Assembly (NCBI GenBank): GCA_947168065.1
Contig: CAMVKH010000001.1
Coordinates: 1 to 64,000 of the forward strand
Reading direction: 5' to 3'
DNA length: 64,000 nt
Source of the DNA: an uncultured Bacteroidales bacterium
GTDB taxonomy: Bacteria > Bacteroidota > Bacteroidia > Bacteroidales > UBA932
The position numbers and the translations under genes were made by a program. The notes beneath the pieces are model-generated. The model saw only the letters and a program-made list of their open reading frames with translations. It was not told where the DNA came from and searched no databases. Within the stretch, counting starts at the first letter, position 1, and every line of letters begins with the position of its first letter. This document shows, in pieces, positions 6,619 through 16,164 of this stretch.

Positions 6619-9582
6619 ATGGCATTTCAAGAAACCACACGGCAGTCCTATGGCAGCAAGGTCAAGAACTCCTTCCAGGGGATTCTGTGGGGAATCATCC
6701 TTATCATAGCCGGAACCGTCGTCCTGTGGTGGAACGAAGGACGCGCCGTCAAGGCATCCAATGCCCTGAAGGACTTCCAGAAAAACTACGTCGAACTGAC
6801 TGACATCAACACGGTCGACCCCGCATTTGAGGGGAAAGCCGTCCACGCCACCGGCGTGGCCACGACGGCCGACACGCTGCGCGACGCCGCATTCGGCATC
6901 GCTGTCAACGCGATGAAGCTCGTGCGCAGTGTCGAGTACTATCAGTGGACCCAGCAGAGCGATTCCGAAAGCAAGGACAAACTGGGCGGAAGCACCGAGA
7001 CCACCACGACCTACACTTACGAACCTGCCTGGTGCAGCGAGCCGGTGAACTCCAACGAGTTCAAGGATCCTGACTACAAAGGCAAGAACTTCGTCTGGCG
7101 CACTGTCGACGATGCAGAGCAGGTGGCCGGCAACGTAACTTTCGGCGCCTACCGGCTGACCCAGGGCATCGTGAATGCCATCTCCGGTGAAGAGCCTGCT
7201 TATCCCGCCCTTTCAGAAGCCCAGAAGAAACAGATGCTCACCAACGTGACCGATTCGACCGTCGTGGTGACGGTCTCCGGCGACCAGGTGTACATCGGAG
7301 CCGATCCCGCTTCGCCGCACATCGGCGACGTGCGCATCACTTTCACGCAGGTGACTTCGCCCAAGACGATCTCGCTGCTCCAGAAAGTGGTCAACGGTAC
7401 CTTCGAAAGCTACATCGCCAAGAACGGGAAGGCCTTCTCCAAGGTGGAGATGGGTACCGTGAGCGCCGAGAACATGATTGAGCATCAGAAGAGTGCCAAC
7501 AAGATCATTCTCTGGCTGTTCCGCATCCTGGGCATCATCCTGGTCATCGGCGGATTCCGCTCGCTGCTGAGCCTGATCAGCACCGTCTTTGCCGTGGTCC
7601 CGTTCGTACAGCGGATCATCGGCTCGGGCGTGGGACTGGTCACGACCGTCGTCGGCCTCGTTTGGAGCCTCGTCGTCATCGCACTCGCCTGGGTGGCGCA
7701 CAGGCCCGTCCTGGGCATAAGCCTCCTCGTCGTCGCGGGTGTGCTCATCTTCTGGCTCATCAGCCGTTCACGTAAAAAAAAACTCTCTGACGCAGCAGCC
7801 CTGCTGATCATCCTGCTGATGGTCGGCGCCGGCTGTACCGGAAGTCAAGCCAAGGGAGGCGACAGCATTGTCGCCTCTTCTGGCATTGACACCAAGCTCA
7901 AAGGCCCCGTGAAAACCGTCACGGAGACGACTTTCTACGGAGAAGGTGAACCCTCCACGACCATCTACGAATACGATGAGCGTGGCAAACTCATTTCCCA
8001 GAAAGAAGAAGAATGGGAAGGAGAAGATGATTCCACCCTCCTCGAATCGCTTTGCGAAAAGGACGACCAGGACCGCTACACAAAACAGGTTTACGGCTCG
8101 CCAGAAGGGGAGATTTACTCCGTCAATATCTACGAGTATGACAGCAACGGCAACGTCACCTACTCCGAGTACCGCGATGGCAGCGGCAATGTCACCTACG
8201 CGACCCGCAACCGCTATGACGCCGACGGCCACCTCACCCTGTCCTCCAGCAAAAGTACCTATGCCACCTATTCCAGCGCCAACGAGTACGACGAGAATGG
8301 ACGTTTGTCCCGTTGTACGTCGTCAACCGACGGTAAAGTGACCAACATCACCACATACCGCTATGACGACCAGGGCCGGCAGATCCTCCGCACCGAAGAC
8401 ATGGTCTCCCAGGGAAGGGTCCTCAACGACTATACTTTCTATAATGACAAGGGCGAAGCGAACGGCTCGGCCACAGTGACCACCGACAGTGAAGGAACCC
8501 GCGTCACCAGCCGCGACACGACCTTCACCGACGGCAACGGGATGATCCACCAGCGCTACTATCTCAACTACGACTCGGAAAAGACCTACGAAGGCACGTT
8601 CAACAAGGAAGGCAATGTCACGCACTACGAGTATTTCGAAGGCAACTCCACCCAACCGTCGGTCGTGGCCGATTTCACCTACGCTCCTGACGGAGAGACC
8701 CTTCGTGAAGCAACTTGGAAGCAGATGCTCCTGGGACAGGTGAAGGAAACCTTCACCAAGCAGTTCAAGGAGAAAGTCGATACCTTCGGAAACTGGACCT
8801 ACCGTACCAAGGGTATCCCCTATCTCTTCGATGCCGAGTACATGAGTTTCGAAGACGTAATCGGTCTGATCGGCTCCGTCTCCCGGAAGATCGCGTACCG
8901 GGGCGCTGACCAGGGCCAGAACTACGGCTTTACGGCCAAAACGTCCGGAGGTGCAGATATCCGCCTGACCTGCACAGAAGACGACGGTGTGCTCTGCGGC
9001 GACCTGAACATCGACGGCAACACCTACCGCACGGTAGGAACCCGCGATGAGAACGGGGAACTCTATTTCGTCGCGCTCAAGCCGAATGGCGAAATCCCCT
9101 GGGCGCTCCTGATTCCCGACGGAAACGGCAAGCGTGAAGGCACGGTATTCAAAGGCGAAGAAGAGATCAAGGTCACTTTCAACCCCACCCGTGACGGCCT
9201 GATGACCTACGGCTTCTCGACTTCGGTCGACGAAATCGTAGGCATCTACCAATTCGAGTACCCAGGCGAACTTCGCAGCGGTAAGCTCAATGTCTGGCGG
9301 AATGTGGACAATATGGAGGAATTCCATTTCGAGATCCATAATACCGGCAGCCATACGCACCAGTTCAACATGGCCGAAGACGAATTCACGGATTATCCCG
9401 GTGAGATGACGACCATCTACCGCTATATGTGGGATGACGAAGGCGAAAAGAGCTATCATTACAAGATCCGCTTCTTCGACAACTTCGCTGTCATCTGCGA
9501 AGGCAGCGGCGATCCCAATGCTTTCTTCGCCATGGGAACGAGCATCGAAGGCATCTACGCGAAACTTCCCGCAGTGGGTTAA
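6619..9582 (+). CDS. TMEM43-like membrane protein fused to a lipoprotein-like YD-repeat protein
   Basis: 987 residues in two unlike halves. Residues 1-385 resemble the TMEM43 family: one N-terminal membrane helix ending WWNEGRAV, a long soluble loop, then several membrane helices (about 295-385). Residues 386-406 (KKK, then a hydrophobic run ending VGAGC) look exactly like the signal peptide and lipobox of a separate lipoprotein, with Cys406 as the lipidated residue. The rest has RHS/YD-like repeats (IYEYDERGKL, YRYDDQGRQI) and an unrecognised acidic C-terminal domain. The joint falls on nine A residues (7774-7782). With eight A the first half would stop after ten more codons. It may therefore be a true fusion, a slippage site, or two genes joined by an indel. 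Function unknown. Confidence 0.8.
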   Translation: MAFQETTRQSYGSKVKNSFQGILWGIILIIAGTVVLWWNEGRAVKASNALKDFQKNYVELTDINTVDPAFEGKAVHATGVATTADTLRDAAFGIAVNAMKLVRSVEYYQWTQQSDSESKDKLGGSTETTTTYTYEPAWCSEPVNSNEFKDPDYKGKNFVWRTVDDAEQVAGNVTFGAYRLTQGIVNAISGEEPAYPALSEAQKKQMLTNVTDSTVVVTVSGDQVYIGADPASPHIGDVRITFTQVTSPKTISLLQKVVNGTFESYIAKNGKAFSKVEMGTVSAENMIEHQKSANKIILWLFRILGIILVIGGFRSLLSLISTVFAVVPFVQRIIGSGVGLVTTVVGLVWSLVVIALAWVAHRPVLGISLLVVAGVLIFWLISRSRKKKLSDAAALLIILLMVGAGCTGSQAKGGDSIVASSGIDTKLKGPVKTVTETTFYGEGEPSTTIYEYDERGKLISQKEEEWEGEDDSTLLESLCEKDDQDRYTKQVYGSPEGEIYSVNIYEYDSNGNVTYSEYRDGSGNVTYATRNRYDADGHLTLSSSKSTYATYSSANEYDENGRLSRCTSSTDGKVTNITTYRYDDQGRQILRTEDMVSQGRVLNDYTFYNDKGEANGSATVTTDSEGTRVTSRDTTFTDGNGMIHQRYYLNYDSEKTYEGTFNKEGNVTHYEYFEGNSTQPSVVADFTYAPDGETLREATWKQMLLGQVKETFTKQFKEKVDTFGNWTYRTKGIPYLFDAEYMSFEDVIGLIGSVSRKIAYRGADQGQNYGFTAKTSGGADIRLTCTEDDGVLCGDLNIDGNTYRTVGTRDENGELYFVALKPNGEIPWALLIPDGNGKREGTVFKGEEEIKVTFNPTRDGLMTYGFSTSVDEIVGIYQFEYPGELRSGKLNVWRNVDNMEEFHFEIHNTGSHTHQFNMAEDEFTDYPGEMTTIYRYMWDDEGEKSYHYKIRFFDNFAVICEGSGDPNAFFAMGTSIEGIYAKLPAVG

Positions 9583-9585
9583 GCC

Positions 9586-10071
9586 ATGAGCACCGCAATC
9601 TTTCCCGGATCCTTCGATCCCTTCACGCTGGGTCACATGGATATCCTGCGCTCCGCGCGCAAGATGTTCGACAGAGTGATCGTGGCCGTGGGCTACAACA
9701 GCGCCAAGAGCGGTTTCTTCCGGCCCGACCTCCGGGTCCAGATCATCAAGGATGCCATCGCCGACCTGGAGAACGTGGAGGTCTGCTCCTATCGCGGACT
9801 TACCGTGGACTTCTGCAAGGAGATGGGCGTCAGCTGCATCATCCGCGGCCTGCGAACCACCACCGATTTCGAGATGGAAAGCGTCATCGCCCAGGCGAAC
9901 CGCAAGATGGCGCCTGACATCCTGAGCATCTTCATCCCGGCCGGACATGAATACTCGTTCATCTCTTCGACCGTCGTACGCGACGTACTCAAAAACGGCG
10001 GCAGCGCCAAATGCTTCCTGCCGAAGAATGTAGACATTGACAAATATCTGAAACTCAGAGAAGAGGAATAA
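9586..10071 (+). CDS. coaD: Phosphopantetheine adenylyltransferase
   Basis: 161 residues, full length. It catalyses 4'-phosphopantetheine + ATP to dephospho-CoA + diphosphate, the fourth step of CoA synthesis. Visible motifs are the nucleotidyl-transferase signature FPGSFDPFTLGH (TxGH at 14-17), the RGLRTTTDFE substrate loop, and EYSFISSTVVRD, which matches the ISSTxxR ATP-binding signature. It starts three bases after the preceding stop and is followed five bases later by the thioredoxin-like gene, so it is in a tight rightward operon. Confidence 0.97.
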   Translation: MSTAIFPGSFDPFTLGHMDILRSARKMFDRVIVAVGYNSAKSGFFRPDLRVQIIKDAIADLENVEVCSYRGLTVDFCKEMGVSCIIRGLRTTTDFEMESVIAQANRKMAPDILSIFIPAGHEYSFISSTVVRDVLKNGGSAKCFLPKNVDIDKYLKLREEE

Positions 10072-10076
10072 GTCCT

Positions 10077-11576
10077 ATGAAACGGTTCCCGGTCCTATTC
10101 GCGCTGCTTCTGGTTTGCTGGACGGCGAACGCCCAGGAAACCGTCGTCACTCATTCCTCCGTCACTGCCTATCTGCAAACCCTGCTCGAGAAGCCGGTCG
10201 GCGCCATCAACCAGAGCGTCGACCGGCTCATCGACTCGGTCGGGGCCCAGAACCCCGATCTTCAGTCGAAGGTAGCCGGCATCGCCTTCGATTTCTTCAC
10301 CGATTCTCCGGTGATGGGACACGAATCCGTGGCTGTCCACATCGCCGACAACTGGTTCCTCAACCAGCGGCTCAAACTGGAAAACGAGCAGCTATACCCG
10401 TTGATCCAGACATACGTGACATTCAACCGGCAGTCGCTGGTCGGGGCCGACGCGCCGTCGCTTGCGATGGAAACCGTCGACAGCCTCCGGGTTGAAATCC
10501 GGGATGCCGAGACACCCTACAAGGTCCTGTTCTTCTACGACACAGACTGCAGTACCTGCCGGCGGGAAGCGCCCCTGCTGGCCGATCTTCTCCGCAACTA
10601 CCAGGGTGAGCCCCTCACGTTCTTTGCCATCTACACCCAGAGTGACCATCAGGCCTGGGAGGCATACATCCAGGAGGTCTTTTCTGCCATCGACAATCCT
10701 TCTGTCCGCGTCGTCCATCTCTGGGATCCGGAAGCTGCCACCGGCTACCATCAGAAATATGCCGTACTGTCCACGCCCATGCTCTTCCTGCTGGACAACC
10801 AGAACCGCATCTCCGGCCGCAGGCTGGACAGCCAGGCGCTTGCCCAGATGCTCGATATCGAGAATTCCCAGGCACTGCAATACAAACAACTGTTCGACAA
10901 TGTCTTCAACACATTTGAGCCTCTTACGGCCCCAGACGTGGAAGGCATCATCGACACCTTCGCCGAAAAGACCCGCCAGAACAAGAACCTCTTCACCGAG
11001 GTAATGACCCATCTGTTCAACTACCTGCGCACCAGCGACCGGCTCGCCAAACAGCAGGGCGCGATCTATCTGGCAGAGAAATATATCGCCGCGGAACCGG
11101 ATTACTGGTCCGAGGAGTTCTTCAACCGCACCGTCCACGCCCTGGCCCAGGCCCATCTCAATCCCGTGGGCAGCAAAGCCACGCAACTCGAACTCCAGAA
11201 CAAGTGCGGAAAAACCCGGAAGATGTATAATGCCAAAAAGCACTGGTACACCCTGATCCTGTTCCATCTGATCGACTGTGAGCAGTGCCAGAAAGAAATC
11301 GCCGAACTCAACCGGCTCAAGCCTGAGATGTTCGATATGGACATGCACGTGGTGATGGTCTATGTCGGAGAGGATCAGGCGAAATGGAAACAATTCGTGC
11401 GAAGCCAGCGGCCGAGCCGCTGGACTTTCCTCAACGACTTCAAACACACCAGCAACATGCGCATGCTCTATGACCTGGAGTATGTGCCCCATCTCTACCT
11501 GCTGGACGAGGAGGGCGTGATCATCGCCAAGGACATCCGCGCCTCCGAACTGAAAGAATTATTGCCCAATCTATGA
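10077..11576 (+). CDS. Exported protein with two thioredoxin-like domains
   Basis: 499 residues with a signal peptide (cleavage near Ala19), so it is periplasmic or surface-exposed. The first TlpA-like domain has the redox pair Cys158-SerThr-Cys161 (DTDCSTCRRE) and a later cis-Pro-type segment STPMLFLLD. A helical region follows, then a second domain with Cys401-GluGln-Cys404 (IDCEQCQKE) and VPHLYLLDEEG. Proteins of this type are common in Bacteroidota and are thought to act in disulfide exchange or haem/copper handling. The substrate is not visible. The last four bases overlap the start of the FAD/Fe-S gene, implying translational coupling. Confidence 0.85.
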   Translation: MKRFPVLFALLLVCWTANAQETVVTHSSVTAYLQTLLEKPVGAINQSVDRLIDSVGAQNPDLQSKVAGIAFDFFTDSPVMGHESVAVHIADNWFLNQRLKLENEQLYPLIQTYVTFNRQSLVGADAPSLAMETVDSLRVEIRDAETPYKVLFFYDTDCSTCRREAPLLADLLRNYQGEPLTFFAIYTQSDHQAWEAYIQEVFSAIDNPSVRVVHLWDPEAATGYHQKYAVLSTPMLFLLDNQNRISGRRLDSQALAQMLDIENSQALQYKQLFDNVFNTFEPLTAPDVEGIIDTFAEKTRQNKNLFTEVMTHLFNYLRTSDRLAKQQGAIYLAEKYIAAEPDYWSEEFFNRTVHALAQAHLNPVGSKATQLELQNKCGKTRKMYNAKKHWYTLILFHLIDCEQCQKEIAELNRLKPEMFDMDMHVVMVYVGEDQAKWKQFVRSQRPSRWTFLNDFKHTSNMRMLYDLEYVPHLYLLDEEGVIIAKDIRASELKELLPNL

Positions 11577-14401
11577 TAAGCGGAGAATACCAACGATTCT
11601 ACGAAGCGCTCCTTCCCGTCATCCCGAAAGAGCGGATGTTCCACGATGCACTCAGCACGCTGGCCTATGGCACCGATGCCTCCTTCTACCGGTTGATCCC
11701 CAAACTGGTCATCCGGGCCAGGAATGAGCAGGAAATCGCAGCGATCCTGCACCAGGCAGACTTGCAGGACATCCCCGTCACCTTCCGTGCAGCCGGCACT
11801 TCGCTCTCCGGCCAGGCCATCAGCGACTCCGTGCTGGTGATAGTCTCGCACGGCTGGCAGGACTGGAAAGTTCTCGATCAGGGGCGCAAGATCCGCTTGC
11901 AGCCGGGCATCCGGGGCGGCCGCGCCAATACGTTCCTGGTGAAATACGGCCGGAAAATCGGACCCGACCCCGCATCGATCGACTCGGCGATGATCGGCGG
12001 AATCGTGGCCAACAATGCCAGCGGCATGTGCTGCGGCACTTCGGAGAACTCCTACAAGACGATGGCGGACATCCGCATCATCCTTCCTGACGGAACGGTC
12101 CTGGACACGGCGGACGAGGCATCCTGCACATCCTTCCGCAGCAGCCACGCGGCCTTTCTGGAAGGAATCGCCGCCATCGCGGCCGAAATCAAAGCCGATC
12201 CCGAACTCGACGCCCGCATCCGCCGCAAATACAAAATCAAGAATACGACGGGCTACTCGCTCAACGCCTTCGTGGACTACAGCGACCCGATCGACATCGT
12301 GAAACACCTGGTCATCGGCTCCGAAGGAACGCTGGCCTTCATCTCGGACGTCACTTACAACACGGTTGTGGACCACAAACACAAGGCGCTGGCGATGATC
12401 ACCTATACGGACATCGCCCATGCCTGCGAAGCCGTGCAGATCCTCAAGCGCCAGAACAAGGTCTCTGCCGTCGAACTCATCGACAGAGCCGGTGTCCGCA
12501 GTGTCGACCAGGCCCCCGGCATCCCCGCCTTCCTCAAAACCATCGGCCCCGAAAGTTGCGTGCTGTTGGTCGAGACCCGCGCTGCCTCGGCGGAAGAACT
12601 TGAAGCGAACACAGCCGCTATCACCGAAGGCATCGCTTCCGTACCCACGGAACTCCCCTTCGCCTTCACCACCGACGCCAAGGAGCAGGCAACGCTGTGG
12701 AAACTCCGCAAGGAGATGCTCCCTACAGTGGCCGGCATGCGCCGCAGCGGCACGACAGCCATCATCGAAGATATCTGCTTCCCCATCGAAAAACTGGCTG
12801 AAGCGACCGTCAGGCTGCGCGAAGTCTTCGCCGCCGACGGCTACGCCGACGCCGTCATCTTCGGCCATGCCCTGGCCGGGAACCTCCACTTCATGTTCAA
12901 CCAGGACTTCTCGACGGCAGCCGAAGTGGAGAAATACAAGCATTTCATGGACGACGTGGTCAAACTGGTGGTGGACCGCTACGACGGCTCGCTCAAGGCC
13001 GAACACGGCACCGGCCGCAACATGGCGCCGTTCGTCGAATACGAGTGGGGCAAGCAGGCTTACGCGCTGATGCAGCGCGTCAAGGCGCTCTTCGACCCGA
13101 AGGGCATCCTCAATCCGGGCGTCATCCTCAACACCGACCCGATGGCGCACATTTCGAACCTCAAGCCGATTCCCTCCACCCGGCAGATCGTGGACAAGTG
13201 TATGGAATGCGGTTTCTGCGAGGGTTACTGCGTGGCCGAGGGGCTCACGCTTTCGCCGCGCCAGCGCGTGGCCGCCTTCCGCGAGATCGAACGCCTCAAA
13301 GCCTCAGGCGAAGAGCCGCACCGCGCTGCCGAGATGCAGAAGCTGTTCCGCTATGCCGGCGACCAGACCTGCGCCACCGACAGCCTGTGCAACCTCCACT
13401 GCCCGGTCGGTGCCGATGCGGGCAAGATGGTCAAGGAAATCCGGCACGAAAGCCATTCCCCCCGCGGCGAAAGACGGGCGGTCTGGCTGGCAGGTCATAT
13501 GGCAGGCGCCACGGCAACCCTGCGCGGCGGGCTCAAGTGCCTCAACGCGCTCCGACTGGTCTTCGGCAAACGCGTCTTCGGCGCCATGGCCCGGGGTCTG
13601 CGGGCCGCTACGGGCAAGGCACTGCCGCTCTGGAATGAATATATGCCTACCGGCGCCTCGAAGATCCATGTCATGCCGGCACCGGAACGGGAACGCAAGG
13701 TCGTTTATTTCCCGTCCTGCATTACGCGCAGCATGGGTACCACGAAAGCCTATTCCAAGGAGAAGGAAGTCACGCAGGTGACGGCCGCCCTGCTCGAAGC
13801 CGCCGGTTTCCAGGTCATCTATCCGGAAAAGATGGATTCCCTCTGCTGCGGCATGCTCTTCTCGAGCAAAGGCTACGTGGAGGCCGGCCAGAAGGCGTCT
13901 GATACGCTGAAAGCGGCGCTTGAAGCCGCCTCCGACGGCGGCCGGATTCCGATCCTCTGCGACATGAGCCCCTGCCTCTACACCATGAAATCGAATTTCG
14001 GCGACGAGCTTCCGCTCTATGAACCCACGGAATTCATCGAGAAATTCGTACTGGAGCATCTGACCCTCAAGCCGATCGACGAGAAAGTGGCTTTGTTCGC
14101 GGTCTGCTCGGCCAAGAAGATGGGCGTCGACCCGTGCCTGAAACGGGTGGCGGAGCGCTGCGCCCGCCAGGTCGTGGTGGTCGATTCGAACTGCGACGGA
14201 TTTGCCGGCGACCGGGGCTTCCTCTTCCCCGAACTCAACGAGCACGGCCTCCGCGACCTCCGGCGTCAGGTGGAGGGCTGCGACGAAGGCTTCGCCGTGA
14301 GCCGCACCTGCGAAGTGGGGCTCTCGCGGAACAGCGGCATCGTTTTCAAGTCGATCGTCTACCTTGTGGCAGCTGCCGCCGGCGTTGACATCAGAAAGTG
14401 A
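11573..14401 (+). CDS. FAD- and Fe-S-binding oxidoreductase (D-lactate/glycolate dehydrogenase type)
   Basis: 942 residues, the normal size for the combined FAD-linked oxidase/Fe-S proteins (YdiJ/Dld-like). Residues 45-270 are an FAD_binding_4 (PCMH) domain with GGIVANNASG and VIGSEGTLAF. The FAD-oxidase C-terminal cap follows. Two 4Fe-4S sites come next: Cys543, 546, 549, 553 and Cys600, 606, 610 (the last in LHCPVGAD). The C-terminal CCG-type domain has Cys758-Cys759-Gly760. It probably oxidises a 2-hydroxyacid and passes electrons to quinone or another carrier, although the substrate cannot be read from sequence. Its ATG overlaps the preceding stop (ATGA). Confidence 0.9.
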   Translation: MISGEYQRFYEALLPVIPKERMFHDALSTLAYGTDASFYRLIPKLVIRARNEQEIAAILHQADLQDIPVTFRAAGTSLSGQAISDSVLVIVSHGWQDWKVLDQGRKIRLQPGIRGGRANTFLVKYGRKIGPDPASIDSAMIGGIVANNASGMCCGTSENSYKTMADIRIILPDGTVLDTADEASCTSFRSSHAAFLEGIAAIAAEIKADPELDARIRRKYKIKNTTGYSLNAFVDYSDPIDIVKHLVIGSEGTLAFISDVTYNTVVDHKHKALAMITYTDIAHACEAVQILKRQNKVSAVELIDRAGVRSVDQAPGIPAFLKTIGPESCVLLVETRAASAEELEANTAAITEGIASVPTELPFAFTTDAKEQATLWKLRKEMLPTVAGMRRSGTTAIIEDICFPIEKLAEATVRLREVFAADGYADAVIFGHALAGNLHFMFNQDFSTAAEVEKYKHFMDDVVKLVVDRYDGSLKAEHGTGRNMAPFVEYEWGKQAYALMQRVKALFDPKGILNPGVILNTDPMAHISNLKPIPSTRQIVDKCMECGFCEGYCVAEGLTLSPRQRVAAFREIERLKASGEEPHRAAEMQKLFRYAGDQTCATDSLCNLHCPVGADAGKMVKEIRHESHSPRGERRAVWLAGHMAGATATLRGGLKCLNALRLVFGKRVFGAMARGLRAATGKALPLWNEYMPTGASKIHVMPAPERERKVVYFPSCITRSMGTTKAYSKEKEVTQVTAALLEAAGFQVIYPEKMDSLCCGMLFSSKGYVEAGQKASDTLKAALEAASDGGRIPILCDMSPCLYTMKSNFGDELPLYEPTEFIEKFVLEHLTLKPIDEKVALFAVCSAKKMGVDPCLKRVAERCARQVVVVDSNCDGFAGDRGFLFPELNEHGLRDLRRQVEGCDEGFAVSRTCEVGLSRNSGIVFKSIVYLVAAAAGVDIRK

Positions 14402-14498
14402 TCCGTTAAAAGAATTTGGCGATCTCGTCCAGATCAATCCGAACAACAAGGTACAGGACCGGAACTATATCTGATCCCGCCGGCGCGCAGGGTGCAGG

Positions 14499-14530
14499 TT
14501 TGGCAAAGTGGTTTTTTTTGTCTATATTGC
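14499..14530 (+). promoter_or_regulatory. Promoter in front of ubiD
   Basis: TTTG (14499-14502) is followed after 20 bases by TATATTGC (14523-14530), a near match to TAnnTTTG. It lies inside the longer possible reading frame and therefore supports the ubiD start at 14555 over an upstream start at 14492. Confidence 0.5.
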
Positions 14531-14554
14531 AGGGTTGAAGCAATAGGATTGAAG

Positions 14555-16159
14555 ATGTACAACGGTCTGAAAGATTATATCCGGTTCCTGGAAGAAAAGG
14601 GCGAGTTGCGGCGGATCAAGGACTTTGTCGACCCCGTGCTGGAAATCGCCTGCGCCACGGATATCGAATCGAAGAAACCCGGCGGCGGCAAGGCGCTGCT
14701 TTTCGAGAATACCGGCACGGATTTCCCCGTCCTGACCAATATGATGGGATCCGAAGCGCGCATCCGCTACGCGCTGGGCGTCCCTTCGCTCGACGACATC
14801 GGCCCCCGGATCGATGCGCTGATTGACAGTGTGCTGAGCGAGAAAAAAGGACTGCGCGACAAGCTCAGGATGCTGCCGCTTCTCAACCGGGCGGCATCCT
14901 GGATGCCCCGCGAGCACAAGGGCCATGCGCCCTGCCAGGATTCTGTGCAGTATGCCGCGAAACTCAGTGCCCTCCCCATCCTCAAGTGCTGGCCTCAGGA
15001 CGGCGGCCGGTTCATCACCCTGCCCCTTGTCCATACCGTCAGCCCGGTAACCGGCGTGCGCAATGTCGGCATGTATCGGATGCAGGTGCTCAACGATGAC
15101 ACGACGGGTATGCACTGGCACATGCACAAGACCGGTGCGAAGCACTTGTCCGAGTGCACCCACCGTCTGCCCGTGGCCGTCTGTCTGGGCGGTGATCCCG
15201 TCTATTCTTATGCAGCCACAGCCCCGCTTCCCGAGGGGATTGACGAATATCTGCTGGCCGGCTTCCTGCGGGGCAAGCCCGTAGAACTGGTCAAGTGTTT
15301 CACCCAGGACCTGATGGTACCCGCCGACTGCGACTTTGTCATCGAAGGTTACGTCCAGAAGAGCGAAGAGAAGTTCCTGGAAGGACCTTTCGGCGACCAT
15401 ACGGGTTTCTACTCGCTGGAAGACCTCTATCCGAAATTCCACGTCACCTGCATCACGCACCGCTTCGGCGCCGTCTATCCCGCCACGGTCGTGGGCATCC
15501 CGCCGATGGAGGACAAGTATATCCAGGAAGCCACAGAAAAGATCTTCCTTTCCCCCATCAAACTGGCCATCGCGCAGGAAGTTGAGGACCTGTTCCTGCC
15601 GGAAGAAGGCGTGGGGCACAATTTCGCCATCGTCAAGATCCGCAAACAGTATGAGGGTCAGGCTTTCAAGGTTGCCAATGCACTGTGGGGCGCCGGACAG
15701 ATGATGTTCAACAAATTCCTGGTGGTGACCGATGCGGATGTGGACATCCGCTCGCGGGATGCCGTCCTGGAAGCCATCTGCCACAACGTCGATGTAACCC
15801 GCGACCTGCTTTTCAGCCGCGGCCCGCTCGACGTGCTCGACCACACGGCACCGGAAACCGGCATCGGCGGAAAACTCTGCATCGACGCCACGCGGAAGGA
15901 GAAGTCTTTCCTTGACCGGAAACCCAGCCAGGTGGTGGAAGTGCTGTTCGATGCGTCTGAAAAAGATGCATCCTTCTACCGCAAGCTCTGGCTCCTGGGT
16001 GCGAATTGCGATCCCGTACGCGACAGCCGCGTGAGCGACCGTCTGACGCTGGACGCCACTTCCAAGAAAAACCTCCCGGGCTTCCAGCGCCGCTGGCCCG
16101 ACATCGTGGCGCACGATCCACAGATGGTGGCCCGTATGACAACCCTGCTGAAAGACTGA
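14555..16159 (+). CDS. ubiD: UbiD-family decarboxylase
   Basis: 534 residues. UbiD enzymes use prenylated FMN to decarboxylate aromatic or unsaturated acids, classically in quinone synthesis. The protein starts MYNGLKDYIRFLEEKGELRR, the usual N-terminus. The conserved EGPFGDHTGFYS segment (prFMN/metal region, with acidic residues of the active site) and VVGIPPMEDKYIQEA are intact. The substrate is unknown: menaquinone synthesis is the usual assignment in Bacteroidota, but no ubiX or other men/mqn gene is in the window. The start was chosen by homology and by the promoter at 14499-14530. The LOG-family gene follows 5 bases later. Confidence 0.9.
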   Translation: MYNGLKDYIRFLEEKGELRRIKDFVDPVLEIACATDIESKKPGGGKALLFENTGTDFPVLTNMMGSEARIRYALGVPSLDDIGPRIDALIDSVLSEKKGLRDKLRMLPLLNRAASWMPREHKGHAPCQDSVQYAAKLSALPILKCWPQDGGRFITLPLVHTVSPVTGVRNVGMYRMQVLNDDTTGMHWHMHKTGAKHLSECTHRLPVAVCLGGDPVYSYAATAPLPEGIDEYLLAGFLRGKPVELVKCFTQDLMVPADCDFVIEGYVQKSEEKFLEGPFGDHTGFYSLEDLYPKFHVTCITHRFGAVYPATVVGIPPMEDKYIQEATEKIFLSPIKLAIAQEVEDLFLPEEGVGHNFAIVKIRKQYEGQAFKVANALWGAGQMMFNKFLVVTDADVDIRSRDAVLEAICHNVDVTRDLLFSRGPLDVLDHTAPETGIGGKLCIDATRKEKSFLDRKPSQVVEVLFDASEKDASFYRKLWLLGANCDPVRDSRVSDRLTLDATSKKNLPGFQRRWPDIVAHDPQMVARMTTLLKD

Positions 16160-16164
16160 AAGGG

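Noticed and set aside
8323-9948. Long minus-strand frame opposite the TMEM43-like fusion and coaD
   Set aside because: It is a shadow of GC-rich coding DNA. The plus-strand frames carry recognisable domains and the minus frame crosses two genes.
14402-14474. Short frame ending GDLVQINPNNKVQDRNYI after the FAD/Fe-S gene
   Set aside because: It looks protein-like but has no start codon of its own outside the preceding gene and no recognised family. At most it is a gene remnant.
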